This document shows, piece by piece, positions 17,485 to 25,962 of a DNA stretch of 64,000 nt (position 1 is its first letter; each line of letters opens with the position of its first letter). The position numbers and the translations under genes are program-made. The notes under the pieces were generated by a model, which was not told where the DNA came from, did not search any database, and saw nothing but the letters and a program-made list of their open reading frames with translations. The stretch is from Paenibacillus tengchongensis (lineage in GTDB: Bacteria > Bacillota > Bacilli > Paenibacillales > Paenibacillaceae): the NCBI RefSeq assembly GCF_008973665.1, contig NZ_WACP01000017.1, positions 90,986 through 154,985 on the forward strand, given 5' to 3'.

Positions 17485-18618
17485 TCAGGTCCGCCGGCGC
17501 TCCGACATTTGCTGCCAGACGGTTCCGGCCGCTTCTTCGCCGGCGGCGATCCGCTCGAGCGCCATGCGGGCCTGCAAGCCGACCTCGAATTCCGGATCGT
17601 CGGCGGCAGACCGGAGCGCTTCTTCGGCTTCGGCAGTCCCGACCTCGTACAGGAAGCGGGCCGCCCGCCAGCGGACGAGCTTGCTGGAATCGCCCAGCGC
17701 CTCCATCATTACCGGAGTCGCCGCCGGATCGCCGATGTCCGACAGCGTATCCCCGGCCGTGCGCCGCACCGCCGGAGCGCTGTCCGCCATCGCCTCATAA
17801 AGCAGCTCCATCGCTTCCGGCGTGCGGAGGTCGCCCAGATACACGACGGCCAATCTGCGGACCTGCAGCTTGGGGTCGTGCAGCGCCGCCCGCAGCTGCG
17901 GCAGCAGCTCCGGCTCCGCGCCAAGGTTCTCCAGCGCGGCGTAACGCACGCGCCAATCCTCGCTTCTCAGGTCCTGCAGCAGCTCGGAGTGTTCCTTCTT
18001 CTGTCGCTGCTCGACGAACTCGCCGCTGGTGCCGTGCGCAATGGCCTGCTGCACGAGGGAATCGAGGCGCTCCTGCGGATACGCCGCCTCCAGCTCCTGT
18101 TCGACCTCGCGCGCAATCTCGGCCGGCTCGCCGTAACGCACGCCGTAGTCGGTCAGCTTGCGCTCTTTGATCAGCACGGCGCTGGCCACATCCGTCACCG
18201 CCTGCGTGAAACGGGCGGCGAGGGCGATGCGCTCTTCGCCGCCGCCGGTCTTCACGCGGACCTGCATCGGGATGCCGCGGAACATTTGCACGAAGACCTG
18301 CGATTCACCGTAGTGGGCGCCGCCCTCGTCGCTGCCGGCCTGCACATCGGCGCTGAGGCCTTCCGCGCCGAAGCGGGCCTGCACCTCGCGGAGAATGGCT
18401 GCCCAGTCTGCGCTGCTCTTGCGCTCCAGGGCGGCAAAATCCGCTGCATGGTAGATGCTGGTCACCCCGGGAATGCCGAGCATTTCCCGCGCCCAGCTTG
18501 GTGCGCTGCGCAGGCTTTCCGGTGTATAGGTCCGGCGGATGCCAGGCTCCAGGCTCTCGTCCAGATGAAGCTTCATCGTATTTGGACTCGGCGTCGGTTC
18601 AATAAAGGTTATCTTCAT
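17485..18618 (-). CDS. CvfC/YpgR-type conserved virulence-factor-like HEAT protein
   Basis: 377 aa. The N-terminus (MKITFIEPTPSPNTMKLHLDE) is an Nfu/NifU N-terminal-like domain, as in iron-sulfur scaffold relatives. The C-terminal 170 residues are HEAT repeats (for example LRSEDWRVRYAALENLGAE and DSSKLVRWRAARFLYEVG). This architecture matches Bacillus YpgR and staphylococcal CvfC, whose molecular role is unclear. The ATG at 18618 is preceded by AAAGGGGAAG; the frame open to 18699 adds an unlikely N-terminus. Followed on the same strand by the lysine riboswitch unit. Confidence 0.8.
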   Translation of the reverse strand: MKITFIEPTPSPNTMKLHLDESLEPGIRRTYTPESLRSAPSWAREMLGIPGVTSIYHAADFAALERKSSADWAAILREVQARFGAEGLSADVQAGSDEGGAHYGESQVFVQMFRGIPMQVRVKTGGGEERIALAARFTQAVTDVASAVLIKERKLTDYGVRYGEPAEIAREVEQELEAAYPQERLDSLVQQAIAHGTSGEFVEQRQKKEHSELLQDLRSEDWRVRYAALENLGAEPELLPQLRAALHDPKLQVRRLAVVYLGDLRTPEAMELLYEAMADSAPAVRRTAGDTLSDIGDPAATPVMMEALGDSSKLVRWRAARFLYEVGTAEAEEALRSAADDPEFEVGLQARMALERIAAGEEAAGTVWQQMSERRRT

Positions 18619-18721
18619 ACGTTTCGCTTCCCCTTTGTCAACGACTCTTGTCACAATGACAGTATATCCGCATTTTACATCATTTGCTCCGGGGAACACA
18701 AAGCAGCGGAGGGTACAACTC

Positions 18722-18747
18722 GCTTAAGGCTCCAGGGAATTGGGTAA
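18722..18747 (+). promoter_or_regulatory. SigB-type promoter upstream of the MBL hydrolase gene
   Basis: GCTTAA (18722-18727), 14-bp spacer, GGGTAA (18742-18747). It matches the SigB pattern GTTTAA/GGGTAT in 10 of 12 positions and shares its spacer with two other promoters in this window. The start codon lies 35 bases downstream of the -10. Confidence 0.6.
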
Positions 18748-18782
18748 AATTTGTATTAGATCATTAAGGAGAGGTGCCGTAG

Positions 18783-19772
18783 ATGGCCAGATTACGCTAC
18801 AACAATGTCGACAACGTCAGCACCGACAAGACGCTCAAGGACCTTCGCCAGTGGCGCGAGGAGCGCCGCCGGAAGAAGAAGGATTATACCTATAAAGTGC
18901 CGAACCACCCGCCGCAGCTGGAATACTTAGGCGGGAACCGGCTGGAGACGACGATTACCTGGATCGGGCACTCCACCTTTTTTCTTCAGTACGAAGGACT
19001 GAATATCATTACCGACCCGATCTGGGCCCGGCGGCTCGGGTTCGAGAAGCGGATCAGCGAGCCGGGTATAGCGATCCAGGATGTTCCTCCGATTGACCTG
19101 ATTCTTATCTCCCATTCCCATTACGACCATCTGCACCTGAATTCGGTCCGCAAGCTGTACCGGACGGGAACGACCATCGTTGTTCCGGCCGGACTGAAAC
19201 GGAAAATGCAGCGCAGAGGCTTCGCGAACTGCCTGGAGATGAAGTGGTGGGAGGAACAGGTCCTAGGACCGGTGAAGCTGTCCTTTGTGCCAACCCAGCA
19301 CTGGACGCGGCGGACGCCGTTTGATACGAACACCTCGCACTGGGGCGGATTCGTACTGGAGCCGTCCGACCCGGACCAGCATCCGCGCGGGGAGGACGGC
19401 AAGCGGAAGCTGCCGCCGAATCTTTATTTTGCCGGAGACAGCGGGTTCTTCCCGGGCTTCAAGGAGATCGGCAGCCGCTACAAAGTACATGTTACAATGA
19501 TGCCGATCGGCGCCTATGAGCCGGAATGGTTCATGAGCTCACAGCATGTCAATCCCGAGGAGGCTGTGCAGGCATTTCTGGATGTCGGTGCAGAGCTGAT
19601 GATTCCCATGCATTTCGGCACTTTCCGGCTGGCCGACGATACGGCCCGTGAAGCGCTTGACCGCATGGAGGCGGCCCGCCTGGCGCAGGGGATTTCCGGG
19701 GAGCGGATACGTACATTGGCCTACGGCGAGACGCTGATTGTGCATCCCGAGGAGCGCTATGCCGACAAGTGA
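18783..19772 (+). CDS. MBL-fold hydrolase (NAPE-PLD-like)
   Basis: 329-aa cytoplasmic metallo-beta-lactamase-fold enzyme. The metal-binding motif HSHYDHLHLNS, the strand TWIGHSTFFLQYEGLNIITDPIWARR (split by family loops), AGDSGFFPGF and PMHFGTFRL fit the branch related to N-acyl-phosphatidylethanolamine phospholipase D. The true substrate in bacteria is unknown. AAGGAGAGG precedes the ATG. The promoter suggests induction by general stress. Confidence 0.88.
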   Translation: MARLRYNNVDNVSTDKTLKDLRQWREERRRKKKDYTYKVPNHPPQLEYLGGNRLETTITWIGHSTFFLQYEGLNIITDPIWARRLGFEKRISEPGIAIQDVPPIDLILISHSHYDHLHLNSVRKLYRTGTTIVVPAGLKRKMQRRGFANCLEMKWWEEQVLGPVKLSFVPTQHWTRRTPFDTNTSHWGGFVLEPSDPDQHPRGEDGKRKLPPNLYFAGDSGFFPGFKEIGSRYKVHVTMMPIGAYEPEWFMSSQHVNPEEAVQAFLDVGAELMIPMHFGTFRLADDTAREALDRMEAARLAQGISGERIRTLAYGETLIVHPEERYADK

Positions 19773-19892
19773 GCGGGCAAGAAGGGACGCTTCGCCTAAG
19801 AAGGCGGTAATAGTTGGTTTTAGAAGCGAAATACCGCCCATTTTATGCTATAATGAGCCGGAACCCTAAGTGAAAAGGATGGTAATGCGAAA

Positions 19893-21518
19893 ATGATAAG
19901 TACAAGCGGCGTAACACTCCGCTACGGAAAGCGCGCACTCTTTGAAGACGTAAACATAAAATTCACACCCGGCAACTGCTATGGCCTGATCGGAGCGAAC
20001 GGGGCCGGCAAGTCGACCTTCCTGAAGATTCTGTCCGGAGAGATTGAAGCCAACACAGGCGACGTGCATATGACCCCGGGCGAACGTATGGCGGTCCTGA
20101 AGCAGAACCATTTTGAATACGATGAGTATCAGGTGCTGGAAACGGTCATCATGGGCCACACCCGCCTGTATGAAATCATGAAGGAGAAGGACGCACTGTA
20201 CGCCAAGAGCGACTTCTCTGAAGCAGACGGTCTGCGCGCCGGCGAGCTGGAAGGCGAATTCGCCGAGCTGAACGGCTGGGATGCCGAGCCGGATGCGGCT
20301 GCGCTCCTGATCGGTCTGGGCATTACGCGTGAAATGCACGACAAGAAAATGGCCGAACTCAGCGGCAACGAGAAAGTACGTGTCCTGCTGGCCCAGGCCC
20401 TGTTCGGTCGTCCGAACAACCTGCTGCTTGACGAACCTACCAACCACTTGGACCTGGAATCGATCGGCTGGCTGGAGAACTTCCTCATGGATTATGAAGG
20501 CACCGTCATCGTGGTATCCCATGATCGTCACTTCCTGAACAAAGTATGTACGCATATTGCAGACATCGACTTCGGTAAGATTCAGATGTACGTCGGCAAC
20601 TACGACTTCTGGTATGAGTCCAGCCAGCTGGCTCAGACATTGCAGCGCGATGCCAACAAGAAGAAAGAAGAGAAGATCAAGGAGCTGCAGGCGTTCATTC
20701 AGCGCTTCTCGGCGAATGCCTCCAAGTCGAAGCAGGCAACCTCGCGTAAGAAGCAGCTGGACAAAATCACCCTGGACGACATCCGTCCATCCAACCGTAA
20801 ATATCCGTTCCTCAACTTCAAGCCGGAGCGCGAAGCGGGCAAGCAGCTGCTTACCATTACGGGCCTGAGCAAGTCGGTGGACGGTGAGAAGGTGCTGGAC
20901 GAATTCAGCCTGGTCGTGAACAAAGGCGACAAAATCGCCTTCGTGGGACCTTACTCCCAGCCGAAATCGCTGCTCTTTGAAGTCATTATGGGCGAACAGG
21001 AAGCGGATGCCGGCGAATATACCTGGGGTGTAACAACGACCCAGGCTTATTTCCCTAAAGATAACTCCAAGTACTTTGACGGTGTAGAGATGAATCTGGT
21101 CGAGTGGCTGCGCCAATATTCCAAGGACCAGGACGAAACCTTCCTGCGCGGCTTCCTGGGCCGCATGCTGTTCTCCGGCGAAGAAGCGCTGAAGAAGGCG
21201 AGCGTATTGTCCGGGGGCGAGAAGGTCCGCTGCATGCTGGCCAAGATGATGCTTAACGGCGCCAACGTGCTGGTCTTCGACGAACCGACGAACCATTTGG
21301 ATCTGGAGTCCATTACCGCGCTGAACAACGGATTGATCGACTTCGACGGCACGATTCTGTTCACTTCGCATGACCATCAGTTCATCCAGACGATCGCGAA
21401 CCGTATTGTGGAGATTACGCCTACAGGGATTATCGACCGCAGCATGAGCTACGACGAGTATCTGGAGAATCCGGAAATTAAAGAATTGCGCCAGCGCATG
21501 TATCCTGTAGAAGCGTAA
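19893..21518 (+). CDS. ABC-F family ATPase (YkpA/YbiT-like)
   Basis: 541-aa soluble protein with two ABC ATPase domains and no membrane spans; ABC-F proteins act at the ribosome. Domain 1 has an intact Walker A (GANGAGKST), signature (LSGNEKVRV, variant) and Walker B (LLLDEPTNHLDLES). A charged linker follows (about 245-300). Domain 2 has a good signature (LSGGEKVRCMLA) and Walker B (VFDEPTNHLDLES), but its Walker A position reads FVGPYSQPKSLLF, lacking the GxGK(S/T) loop. A degenerate second P-loop occurs in this Firmicute subgroup. The ATG follows AAAGGATGG. Confidence 0.93.
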   Translation: MISTSGVTLRYGKRALFEDVNIKFTPGNCYGLIGANGAGKSTFLKILSGEIEANTGDVHMTPGERMAVLKQNHFEYDEYQVLETVIMGHTRLYEIMKEKDALYAKSDFSEADGLRAGELEGEFAELNGWDAEPDAAALLIGLGITREMHDKKMAELSGNEKVRVLLAQALFGRPNNLLLDEPTNHLDLESIGWLENFLMDYEGTVIVVSHDRHFLNKVCTHIADIDFGKIQMYVGNYDFWYESSQLAQTLQRDANKKKEEKIKELQAFIQRFSANASKSKQATSRKKQLDKITLDDIRPSNRKYPFLNFKPEREAGKQLLTITGLSKSVDGEKVLDEFSLVVNKGDKIAFVGPYSQPKSLLFEVIMGEQEADAGEYTWGVTTTQAYFPKDNSKYFDGVEMNLVEWLRQYSKDQDETFLRGFLGRMLFSGEEALKKASVLSGGEKVRCMLAKMMLNGANVLVFDEPTNHLDLESITALNNGLIDFDGTILFTSHDHQFIQTIANRIVEITPTGIIDRSMSYDEYLENPEIKELRQRMYPVEA

Positions 21519-21564
21519 AACAACCCCACCAAGTGGAGTCTTGGCCTGGAGTAGACTCAGGTGC

Positions 21565-21575
21565 TTTGCGGGGAC
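21565..21575 (+). repeat. Dispersed TTTGCGGGGAC motif, copy 1
   Basis: The same 11-mer occurs in two other gaps (24320-24330 on the minus strand, 54072-54082 on the plus strand), each within a longer loosely similar context (CTTTGCGGGGAC-CC). No function is assigned. Confidence 0.4.
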
Positions 21576-21593
21576 CGCGAAGATATAATGAAA

Positions 21594-21633
21594 AAACGGC
21601 TGCGTCATCCCGTGGGGAACGACGCAGCCGTTT
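21594..21633. terminator. Bidirectional terminator
   Basis: AAACGGCTGCGTC and GACGCAGCCGTTT form a perfect 13-bp stem, with A and T runs on the two outer sides. It ends both the ABC-F gene and the convergent small gene at 21671-21856. Confidence 0.9.
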
Positions 21634-21670
21634 ATCTTTGCCTGCCGGCAGCGCTGCCCTGCCGCAGGTC

Positions 21671-21856
21671 CTAGGACCCGCCGGTACGGCGGCGCTGATT
21701 GTTGGGCTTTTTGTTGTTTTGGCTTTTCAGCGGCTTGGCGGAGCCGGCCTGGAAGCTGGCTCCCGGTTTGGATGAAGAATGCTGCTTCTTCTGCTCCAGT
21801 TTCTGGCGGATGGCGTCCGCCAGGTTGACCTTTGGTCGTTCGTTGTTTTCGCTCAT
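21671..21856 (-). CDS. Small basic conserved-type protein, 61 aa
   Basis: I do not recognise the family. The protein is hydrophilic and very basic, rich in Lys, Ser, Asn and Gln, and ends NNKKPNNQRRRTGGS; the N-terminal third (VNLADAIRQKLEQKKQ) could be helical. AAGGGGGTAAC lies at good distance upstream of the ATG and a bidirectional terminator closes the unit, so it is probably real. Charge and composition would suit a nucleic-acid- or ribosome-associated protein, but that is speculation. Confidence 0.7.
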   Translation of the reverse strand: MSENNERPKVNLADAIRQKLEQKKQHSSSKPGASFQAGSAKPLKSQNNKKPNNQRRRTGGS

Positions 21857-21998
21857 TGTGTTACCCCCTTAAGAAGCAAGTCCTATGGGTTTATTCTAAT
21901 GGTTTTTAAATCCCGCCACAAGGGCAAGAATAGTTCAAGTAAAGGTTACCCGTAACGGGGAAGGAAGACATAAGATAGCATGAGGGGAGCTCGCGCCG

Positions 21999-22892
21999 AT
22001 GGCCGATATTTATGAAGATATTCGCAAGGGAGAGCGGGGAGCTGTCATCAGCATAGCCGCTTATCTGGTGCTCTCGGCTTTTAAGCTGATCAGCGGCACG
22101 CTGTTTGCCTCCAGTGCGCTGATTGCCGACGGCTTCAATAATCTGACAGACATTGTCGCCTCGGCCGCAGTGCTGATCGGGCTGCGGATTTCGCGCAAGC
22201 CGCCCGATGCCGACCATCCCTACGGACACTTCCGGGCCGAGACGGTAGCTGCGCTTCTTGCCTCATTCATTATGGCGACGGTAGGCATCCAGGTCATTGT
22301 CGAAGCGGTACGCTCCTTGTTTGAGGGCGGCAAGGCGGTGCCGGATATCCGTTCCGCCGCCGTGGCGCTGGTATGTGCGGCGGCGATGCTCGGCGTCTAT
22401 GTGTATAACAAAAGACTGGCCAAACGGATTAATAACGCAGCGTTAATGGCAGCGGCCAAAGATAATTTCTCGGATGCGCTGGTCAGCATCGGGGCGACGG
22501 TCGGCATTGTCGGCGCGCAGTTCGGCCTGCCCTGGATTGACTCGGCGGCGGCTGTCGTTGTCGGTCTGCTGATCATGAAGACCGCCTGGGATATTTTCCG
22601 TGATTCCACTTACCGCTTGACCGACGGCTTTGAGGAAGACCGGCTGCTGGACCTGCGCAGCACCGTCGCCCGTACGCCGGGAGTGGAGGGAATTAAGGAT
22701 CTAAAGGCCCGTGTCCACGGCAATCATGTCCTGGTGGATGTAGTCGTAGAAGTGGATGCGGGAATCACCGTCTTGGAAGGTCATCGAATCAGTGATTCAA
22801 TTGAGGAGCGCATGGGTAAACTTCATAATATTATGAATGTGCAGGTACATGTGGAGCCTAGGGCCAATAATGGCCCGAGAACTCCTAATTAG
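21999..22892 (+). CDS. Cation diffusion facilitator transporter
   Basis: 297-aa CDF-family efflux protein for divalent metals (zinc, manganese or similar) exchanging against protons. Membrane motifs include ALIADGFNNLTDIVAS and HPYGHFRAETVAAL (metal site D and H residues) and AAKDNFSDALVSIGATVG. The cytoplasmic C-terminal domain reads HGNHVLVDVVVEVD with HRISDSIEER. An AGGGGAG site lies 10 bases before the ATG. A terminator follows. Confidence 0.93.
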   Translation: MADIYEDIRKGERGAVISIAAYLVLSAFKLISGTLFASSALIADGFNNLTDIVASAAVLIGLRISRKPPDADHPYGHFRAETVAALLASFIMATVGIQVIVEAVRSLFEGGKAVPDIRSAAVALVCAAAMLGVYVYNKRLAKRINNAALMAAAKDNFSDALVSIGATVGIVGAQFGLPWIDSAAAVVVGLLIMKTAWDIFRDSTYRLTDGFEEDRLLDLRSTVARTPGVEGIKDLKARVHGNHVLVDVVVEVDAGITVLEGHRISDSIEERMGKLHNIMNVQVHVEPRANNGPRTPN

Positions 22893-22939
22893 CTGTAATA
22901 TCCACCAAATTCAAGGAGAAATCAAGACTATAGACCCGG

Positions 22940-22967
22940 AGCTTGCCATAACTTGGCAAGCTTTTTT
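22940..22967 (+). terminator. CDF gene terminator
   Basis: AGCTTGCCA and TGGCAAGCT form a 9-bp stem followed by a T run. Confidence 0.88.
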
Positions 22968-23080
22968 GTGAGATTTGGAGCATGTTCCCAATCCGGACTG
23001 CCCCTATAATGAGGGCAGAAAGCAACAATCGTAGCGCGCGCCGTTGTTGGATTTCTCAATCTAGTAAGCGGGGGAACGCT

Positions 23081-24139
23081 ATGATCACAACTTACAAGCA
23101 AGTCGCTGCAACGTTACTGGTCTCGGCAACGCTTGCAGTATCATTGGGAGTGTCCGCACCACAGCAGGCGTTCGCGGCAACAGCCGGGGCATCAGTTACA
23201 GCAACAGCCTCACAAACCGGAATCATTCAATCTTCGGTTCGTCTGCGCACCAGTCCTTCGACAGGCAGCAGTGTAATTAAGTACCTGCAGACAGGCGACC
23301 AAGTCATTATATTGGAAAAAACAAACAGCTACTGGTACAAGGTGAGAACCGCATCGGGTGAAGTGGGGTATACCAGTGCAGACGACCAGTATATCAGCGT
23401 TGTTACGGCTCCGGCGGCTCCATCTTCAGCACAGACGGCAGTCATTGAATCTACTGTACGTCTGCGCGAGACTCCTTCAACCAGTGGAACAACTCTGGGG
23501 TATTTATATGAAGGCGATCAAGTGGTAATATTGGAGAAGACCAACAGCTATTGGTACAAGGTTCAGACTTCGCAAGGTACAGTCGGCTACACCAGCTCTT
23601 CGAGTCAGTACATTTCGGTTGGAGGTGCAGTCCCTGCGCCAGCACCGACGCCAACACCAACTCCGGTACCTACGCCGACTCCGGCGCCGCCGGCTTCATC
23701 CGCAATCATTGACAAGGTTATTGCCGCAGGTATGGGCTATCTGGGGACTCCTTATGAGTTCGGTTCCAGCCGCAGCAACACCAGCACCTTTGACTGCTCG
23801 GATTTCATCCGGCAGATCTTTATTGATGCGGCTAATCTGAAGCTGCCTGCCGATTCCCGGCAGCAAGGCACCTGGGTTAAAGAGAACAGTACGGCAGTTA
23901 CCGATATCTCGGCCCTCAAACGCGGAGATCTGATGTTCTTTATGGATTACAAAGGGAGCTCGGCTTCGGCTTATGCCGGAATTAACAAATCCACGGCCAG
24001 AATTACACATGTCGCCATGTATATGGGGGATGGGCAGATTCTGCATACGTATTCCGTATCTTCGGGCGGAGTAAGAGTGGATAAATTAAGCGCTTCTTGG
24101 ATGAACCGTTTCCTTTACGGAGGTTCGGTCATCCGCTAA
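23081..24139 (+). CDS. Secreted NlpC/P60 peptidoglycan hydrolase with two SH3 domains
   Basis: 352-aa cell-wall endopeptidase cutting peptide stems of peptidoglycan. A signal peptide ends near PQQAFA. Two bacterial SH3 repeats follow, nearly identical in the block QVIILEKTNSYWYKV, then a Pro-Thr-Ala linker (PTPTPTPVPTPTPAPP) and the NlpC/P60 domain with catalytic Cys in STFDCSDFIRQ and His in ITHVAMYMGDGQ. The ATG at 23081 begins the signal peptide and has GCGGGGGAA upstream; the longer frame from 22982 is not needed. SH3 domains probably target the wall. Confidence 0.93.
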   Translation: MITTYKQVAATLLVSATLAVSLGVSAPQQAFAATAGASVTATASQTGIIQSSVRLRTSPSTGSSVIKYLQTGDQVIILEKTNSYWYKVRTASGEVGYTSADDQYISVVTAPAAPSSAQTAVIESTVRLRETPSTSGTTLGYLYEGDQVVILEKTNSYWYKVQTSQGTVGYTSSSSQYISVGGAVPAPAPTPTPTPVPTPTPAPPASSAIIDKVIAAGMGYLGTPYEFGSSRSNTSTFDCSDFIRQIFIDAANLKLPADSRQQGTWVKENSTAVTDISALKRGDLMFFMDYKGSSASAYAGINKSTARITHVAMYMGDGQILHTYSVSSGGVRVDKLSASWMNRFLYGGSVIR

Positions 24140-24211
24140 TATAGAAGTAGTGAAACAGGAAGCGTTTGTTTCGCGAGGTTTGTGACGGGTGAACTAGGGC
24201 GGATGTTTTGT

Positions 24212-24255
24212 GGGGCTATTCCTTCAGTGGACGATTCTACTGAAGGGATAGCCCC
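24212..24255 (+). terminator. Terminator of the NlpC/P60 gene
   Basis: GGGGCTAT-T-CCTTCAGT pairs with ACTGAAGG-G-ATAGCCCC, a 17-bp stem with one wobble, followed by CCTGTTTT. Confidence 0.8.
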
Positions 24256-24277
24256 TCCTGTTTTCCGGGACTTCGAA

Positions 24278-24373
24278 GCATTGCTTCACTTAGTGGGGCT
24301 GGCTATGTTGTTTACCGGGGTCCCCGCAAAGTATCTGAATAAGCTCCATAGCATTGCTTCACTTAGTGGGGCT
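24278..24373. repeat. Pair of identical 23-bp direct repeats
   Basis: The same 23 bases (GCATTGCTTCAC then TTAGTGGGGCT) occur at 24278-24300 and 24351-24373. Between them lies a minus-strand copy of the TTTGCGGGGAC motif (24320-24330). The second repeat is also the 3' part of a hairpin with a T run (24341-24378). Confidence 0.7.
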
Positions 24374-24378
24374 TTTTT
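24341..24378 (+). terminator. Second hairpin with T run
   Basis: AAGCTCCA (24341-24348) pairs with TGGGGCTT (24367-24374) and is followed by T. It touches the stop codon of the convergent gene at 24377. Confidence 0.6.
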
Positions 24379-24748
24379 ATGGTGTGATTACATAGGCGGA
24401 CACAGGGATCTTGACCCACGCCTTACCCAACCAGGTATAGATTTCCCGCCATTCGTTGCCGAAGGCATCAGTCAACACAGCGCCGGTGGTATCGACGGTC
24501 TGTGCGCCCAGCCAGCCTACCGGTGTCATACTGTTGATCGATAAATGGAACGGTGTAGCTTGAGTCAGAATGATTTGCGGAGTCGCAGGCTTGATATCTT
24601 CAGGAGTGATTACTGGATCAGCCGGGTCGGCATAAGTGGTTCCTGTTACTGTTGTGGCGTCGACAGTAGTCACTTCGGCCGCCGAGGCAGTCGCGGCGAT
24701 CGAAGCCATAAGACCTAATGCAACGGTGAGGCTGGCGAGTTTCTTCAT
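24377..24748 (-). CDS. Small secreted protein of unknown function, 123 aa
   Basis: I do not recognise a family. A clear signal peptide (MKKLASLTVALGLMASIAATASA) is followed by a Thr/Val-rich stretch and the Pro-rich segment ADPADPVITPEDIKPATPQ. The C-terminal half has several Trp and Tyr residues (GWLGAQTVD, EWREIYTWLGKAWVK). It is likely exported and could be wall-associated. The ATG at 24748 has TAGGAGGAATT upstream; the longer frame to 24862 would put extra hydrophobic sequence before the signal peptide and is unlikely. Confidence 0.7.
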   Translation of the reverse strand: MKKLASLTVALGLMASIAATASAAEVTTVDATTVTGTTYADPADPVITPEDIKPATPQIILTQATPFHLSINSMTPVGWLGAQTVDTTGAVLTDAFGNEWREIYTWLGKAWVKIPVSAYVITP

Positions 24749-25055
24749 CGAATAATTCCTCCTAAATAGTGGTTTGGGTATGTGGATTGTTCCATAACAG
24801 CGCTGCGCTAATAAGCATGTAAACAAAAAGAGCATAAACTGAAACCGGCAGCTCCGCCGCAACGCTAAAAAAGTTAAAATCCTGTTTCTTTAAGAGGTTC
24901 TAAAGCATGGAAAGGCTTATGGCGTATGCGGGTTGAATATATATATAGTGCAGGTAGTGCGGGCTGTCTCCGGCAGGCACAAAACAGGCCCGGAGACTCT
25001 GCATCCAAGTCTCCGGGCCCAGGCTGGCTCTTTCGGGCATATTCGACAAGCGGCA
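24749..25055. other. Intergenic DNA between two minus-strand genes
   Basis: No gene is supported. On the minus strand TTTACA, 18 bases, TGTTAT could be a promoter for the secreted 123-aa protein. The right part carries the terminator of the DUF1328 gene. The short frames here have no ribosome site. Confidence 0.4.
24981..25020 (-). terminator. DUF1328 gene terminator
   Basis: GGCCCGGAGACT and AGTCTCCGGGCC form a 12-bp stem with a 9-base loop. On the minus strand TGTTTTG follows. Confidence 0.82.
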
Positions 25056-25223
25056 CTACATTGATCTTCCGCGGCGTTCTGTAAAGAGAGAGATAACAAA
25101 GAGCACCAGGAAAACAAAGAATAGAATTTTGGCGATTCCCACAGCTGCAGAGACGATATTAAAGAAACCGAATATGCCGGCAACCAGTGCGATAACCAGC
25201 AGAATTACGGACCATCTTAACAT
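25056..25223 (-). CDS. DUF1328 small membrane protein (YtjA-like), 55 aa
   Basis: A 55-codon gene found by reading the minus strand. It begins MLRWSVILLVIALVAGIFGF and has two hydrophobic helices, the second KILFFVFLVLFVISLF, ending in ERRGRSM. This pattern is the DUF1328/UPF0391 family of tiny membrane proteins, often linked to stress responses. AAAGGGTGA lies 5-6 bases before the ATG. A strong terminator follows. It sits divergently from the DUF948 gene, at the edge of the stress gene cluster. Confidence 0.88.
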   Translation of the reverse strand: MLRWSVILLVIALVAGIFGFFNIVSAAVGIAKILFFVFLVLFVISLFTERRGRSM

Positions 25224-25326
25224 ATCGTGTCACCCTTTCCGTATGTGATGTAGTCAATGTTTAAACGGACACCCTGCCGTTGAAACAACAGTGTGCGGAG
25301 ATAGGCTTGCAGACGCTTGACAGATT

Positions 25327-25352
25327 GTTTCGGCCCAGGAGCCTCCGGGTAA
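25327..25352 (+). promoter_or_regulatory. SigB-type promoter upstream of the DUF948 gene
   Basis: GTTTCG (25327-25332), 14-bp spacer, GGGTAA (25347-25352). It has the same layout as the GSP17M and MBL promoters. The start codon is 59 bases after the -10. Confidence 0.65.
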
Positions 25353-25410
25353 CTATGCAATATCAAGGCAGAGCACGCCGACATTTATGAAGTGGAAGGG
25401 GTTTTTCAAA

Positions 25411-25917
25411 ATGATCATTGAACTTAGCGTTGCACTCGTAGCCATCGCCTTCGCAGTACTTGTATTTTTCCTGATTAAAACGCTGCAGTCTGCGAAAGTA
25501 TCCCTCGATAAGGTCAGCCAGACTCTGCAGGAGGTTCAGAAGACCGTTGATGAGCTTACCTATGAAGTCAAAACCACGGTCAGACACGCCAATGACATTA
25601 CCGCCGATGTACAGGGCAAAATACAAAAGATCGATCCGATTGTCGATTCCGTCAAGAACCTTGGCGATGTAATGAACGAACTGACATTAACGGTGAAACA
25701 GGTATCGGTAACGGTGATCGACAGATTCCGCAAATCGCGTGAATTGAAAGAGAAGGCCGAAGCGGTCTCGATTAACAATGCCGAGCTGACGCCTGCTGAA
25801 GAACGCACGGTGAATTCCTATAAAGCTGTTAATGAACAAAAATCTTCAGGCAAGGTGGCTACGGTGCTTAAAGGTGTAGACACTGCTGCAGCTATCTGGC
25901 AGAAATTCCGCCGCTAA
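25411..25917 (+). CDS. DUF948 membrane-anchored protein
   Basis: 168 aa. One N-terminal membrane span (IIELSVALVAIAFAVLVFFLI) is followed by a long amphipathic coiled-coil-like region (about 30-120) and a charged C-terminus, the DUF948 (YtxG-like) layout. In Bacillus such genes belong to the general stress response with ytxH. I start at the ATG at 25411, 9 bases after GGAAGGGG; the ATG at 25387 would place charged residues before the span. Function unknown; SigB-type control is suggested by the promoter. Confidence 0.82.
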   Translation: MIIELSVALVAIAFAVLVFFLIKTLQSAKVSLDKVSQTLQEVQKTVDELTYEVKTTVRHANDITADVQGKIQKIDPIVDSVKNLGDVMNELTLTVKQVSVTVIDRFRKSRELKEKAEAVSINNAELTPAEERTVNSYKAVNEQKSSGKVATVLKGVDTAAAIWQKFRR

Positions 25918-25962
25918 GCGCGCACGGCAGCGGGAGGCTCCTATGAAAGGCGGGTTGTTGCG

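Noticed and set aside
17446..18747. 433-aa plus-strand frame opposite the HEAT protein gene
   Set aside because: Arg/Leu/His-rich shadow without a start site; the minus strand has Nfu-N and HEAT features.
19866..21608. 580-aa minus-strand frame over the ABC-F gene
   Set aside because: Antisense shadow; the plus strand encodes full ATPase motifs.
22982..23080. N-terminal extension of the NlpC/P60 protein
   Set aside because: The signal peptide begins at 23081 after a ribosome site; the extension would bury it.
24182..24544. 120-aa plus-strand frame after the NlpC/P60 gene
   Set aside because: It spans two hairpins and the antisense of a secreted-protein gene with a good signal peptide.
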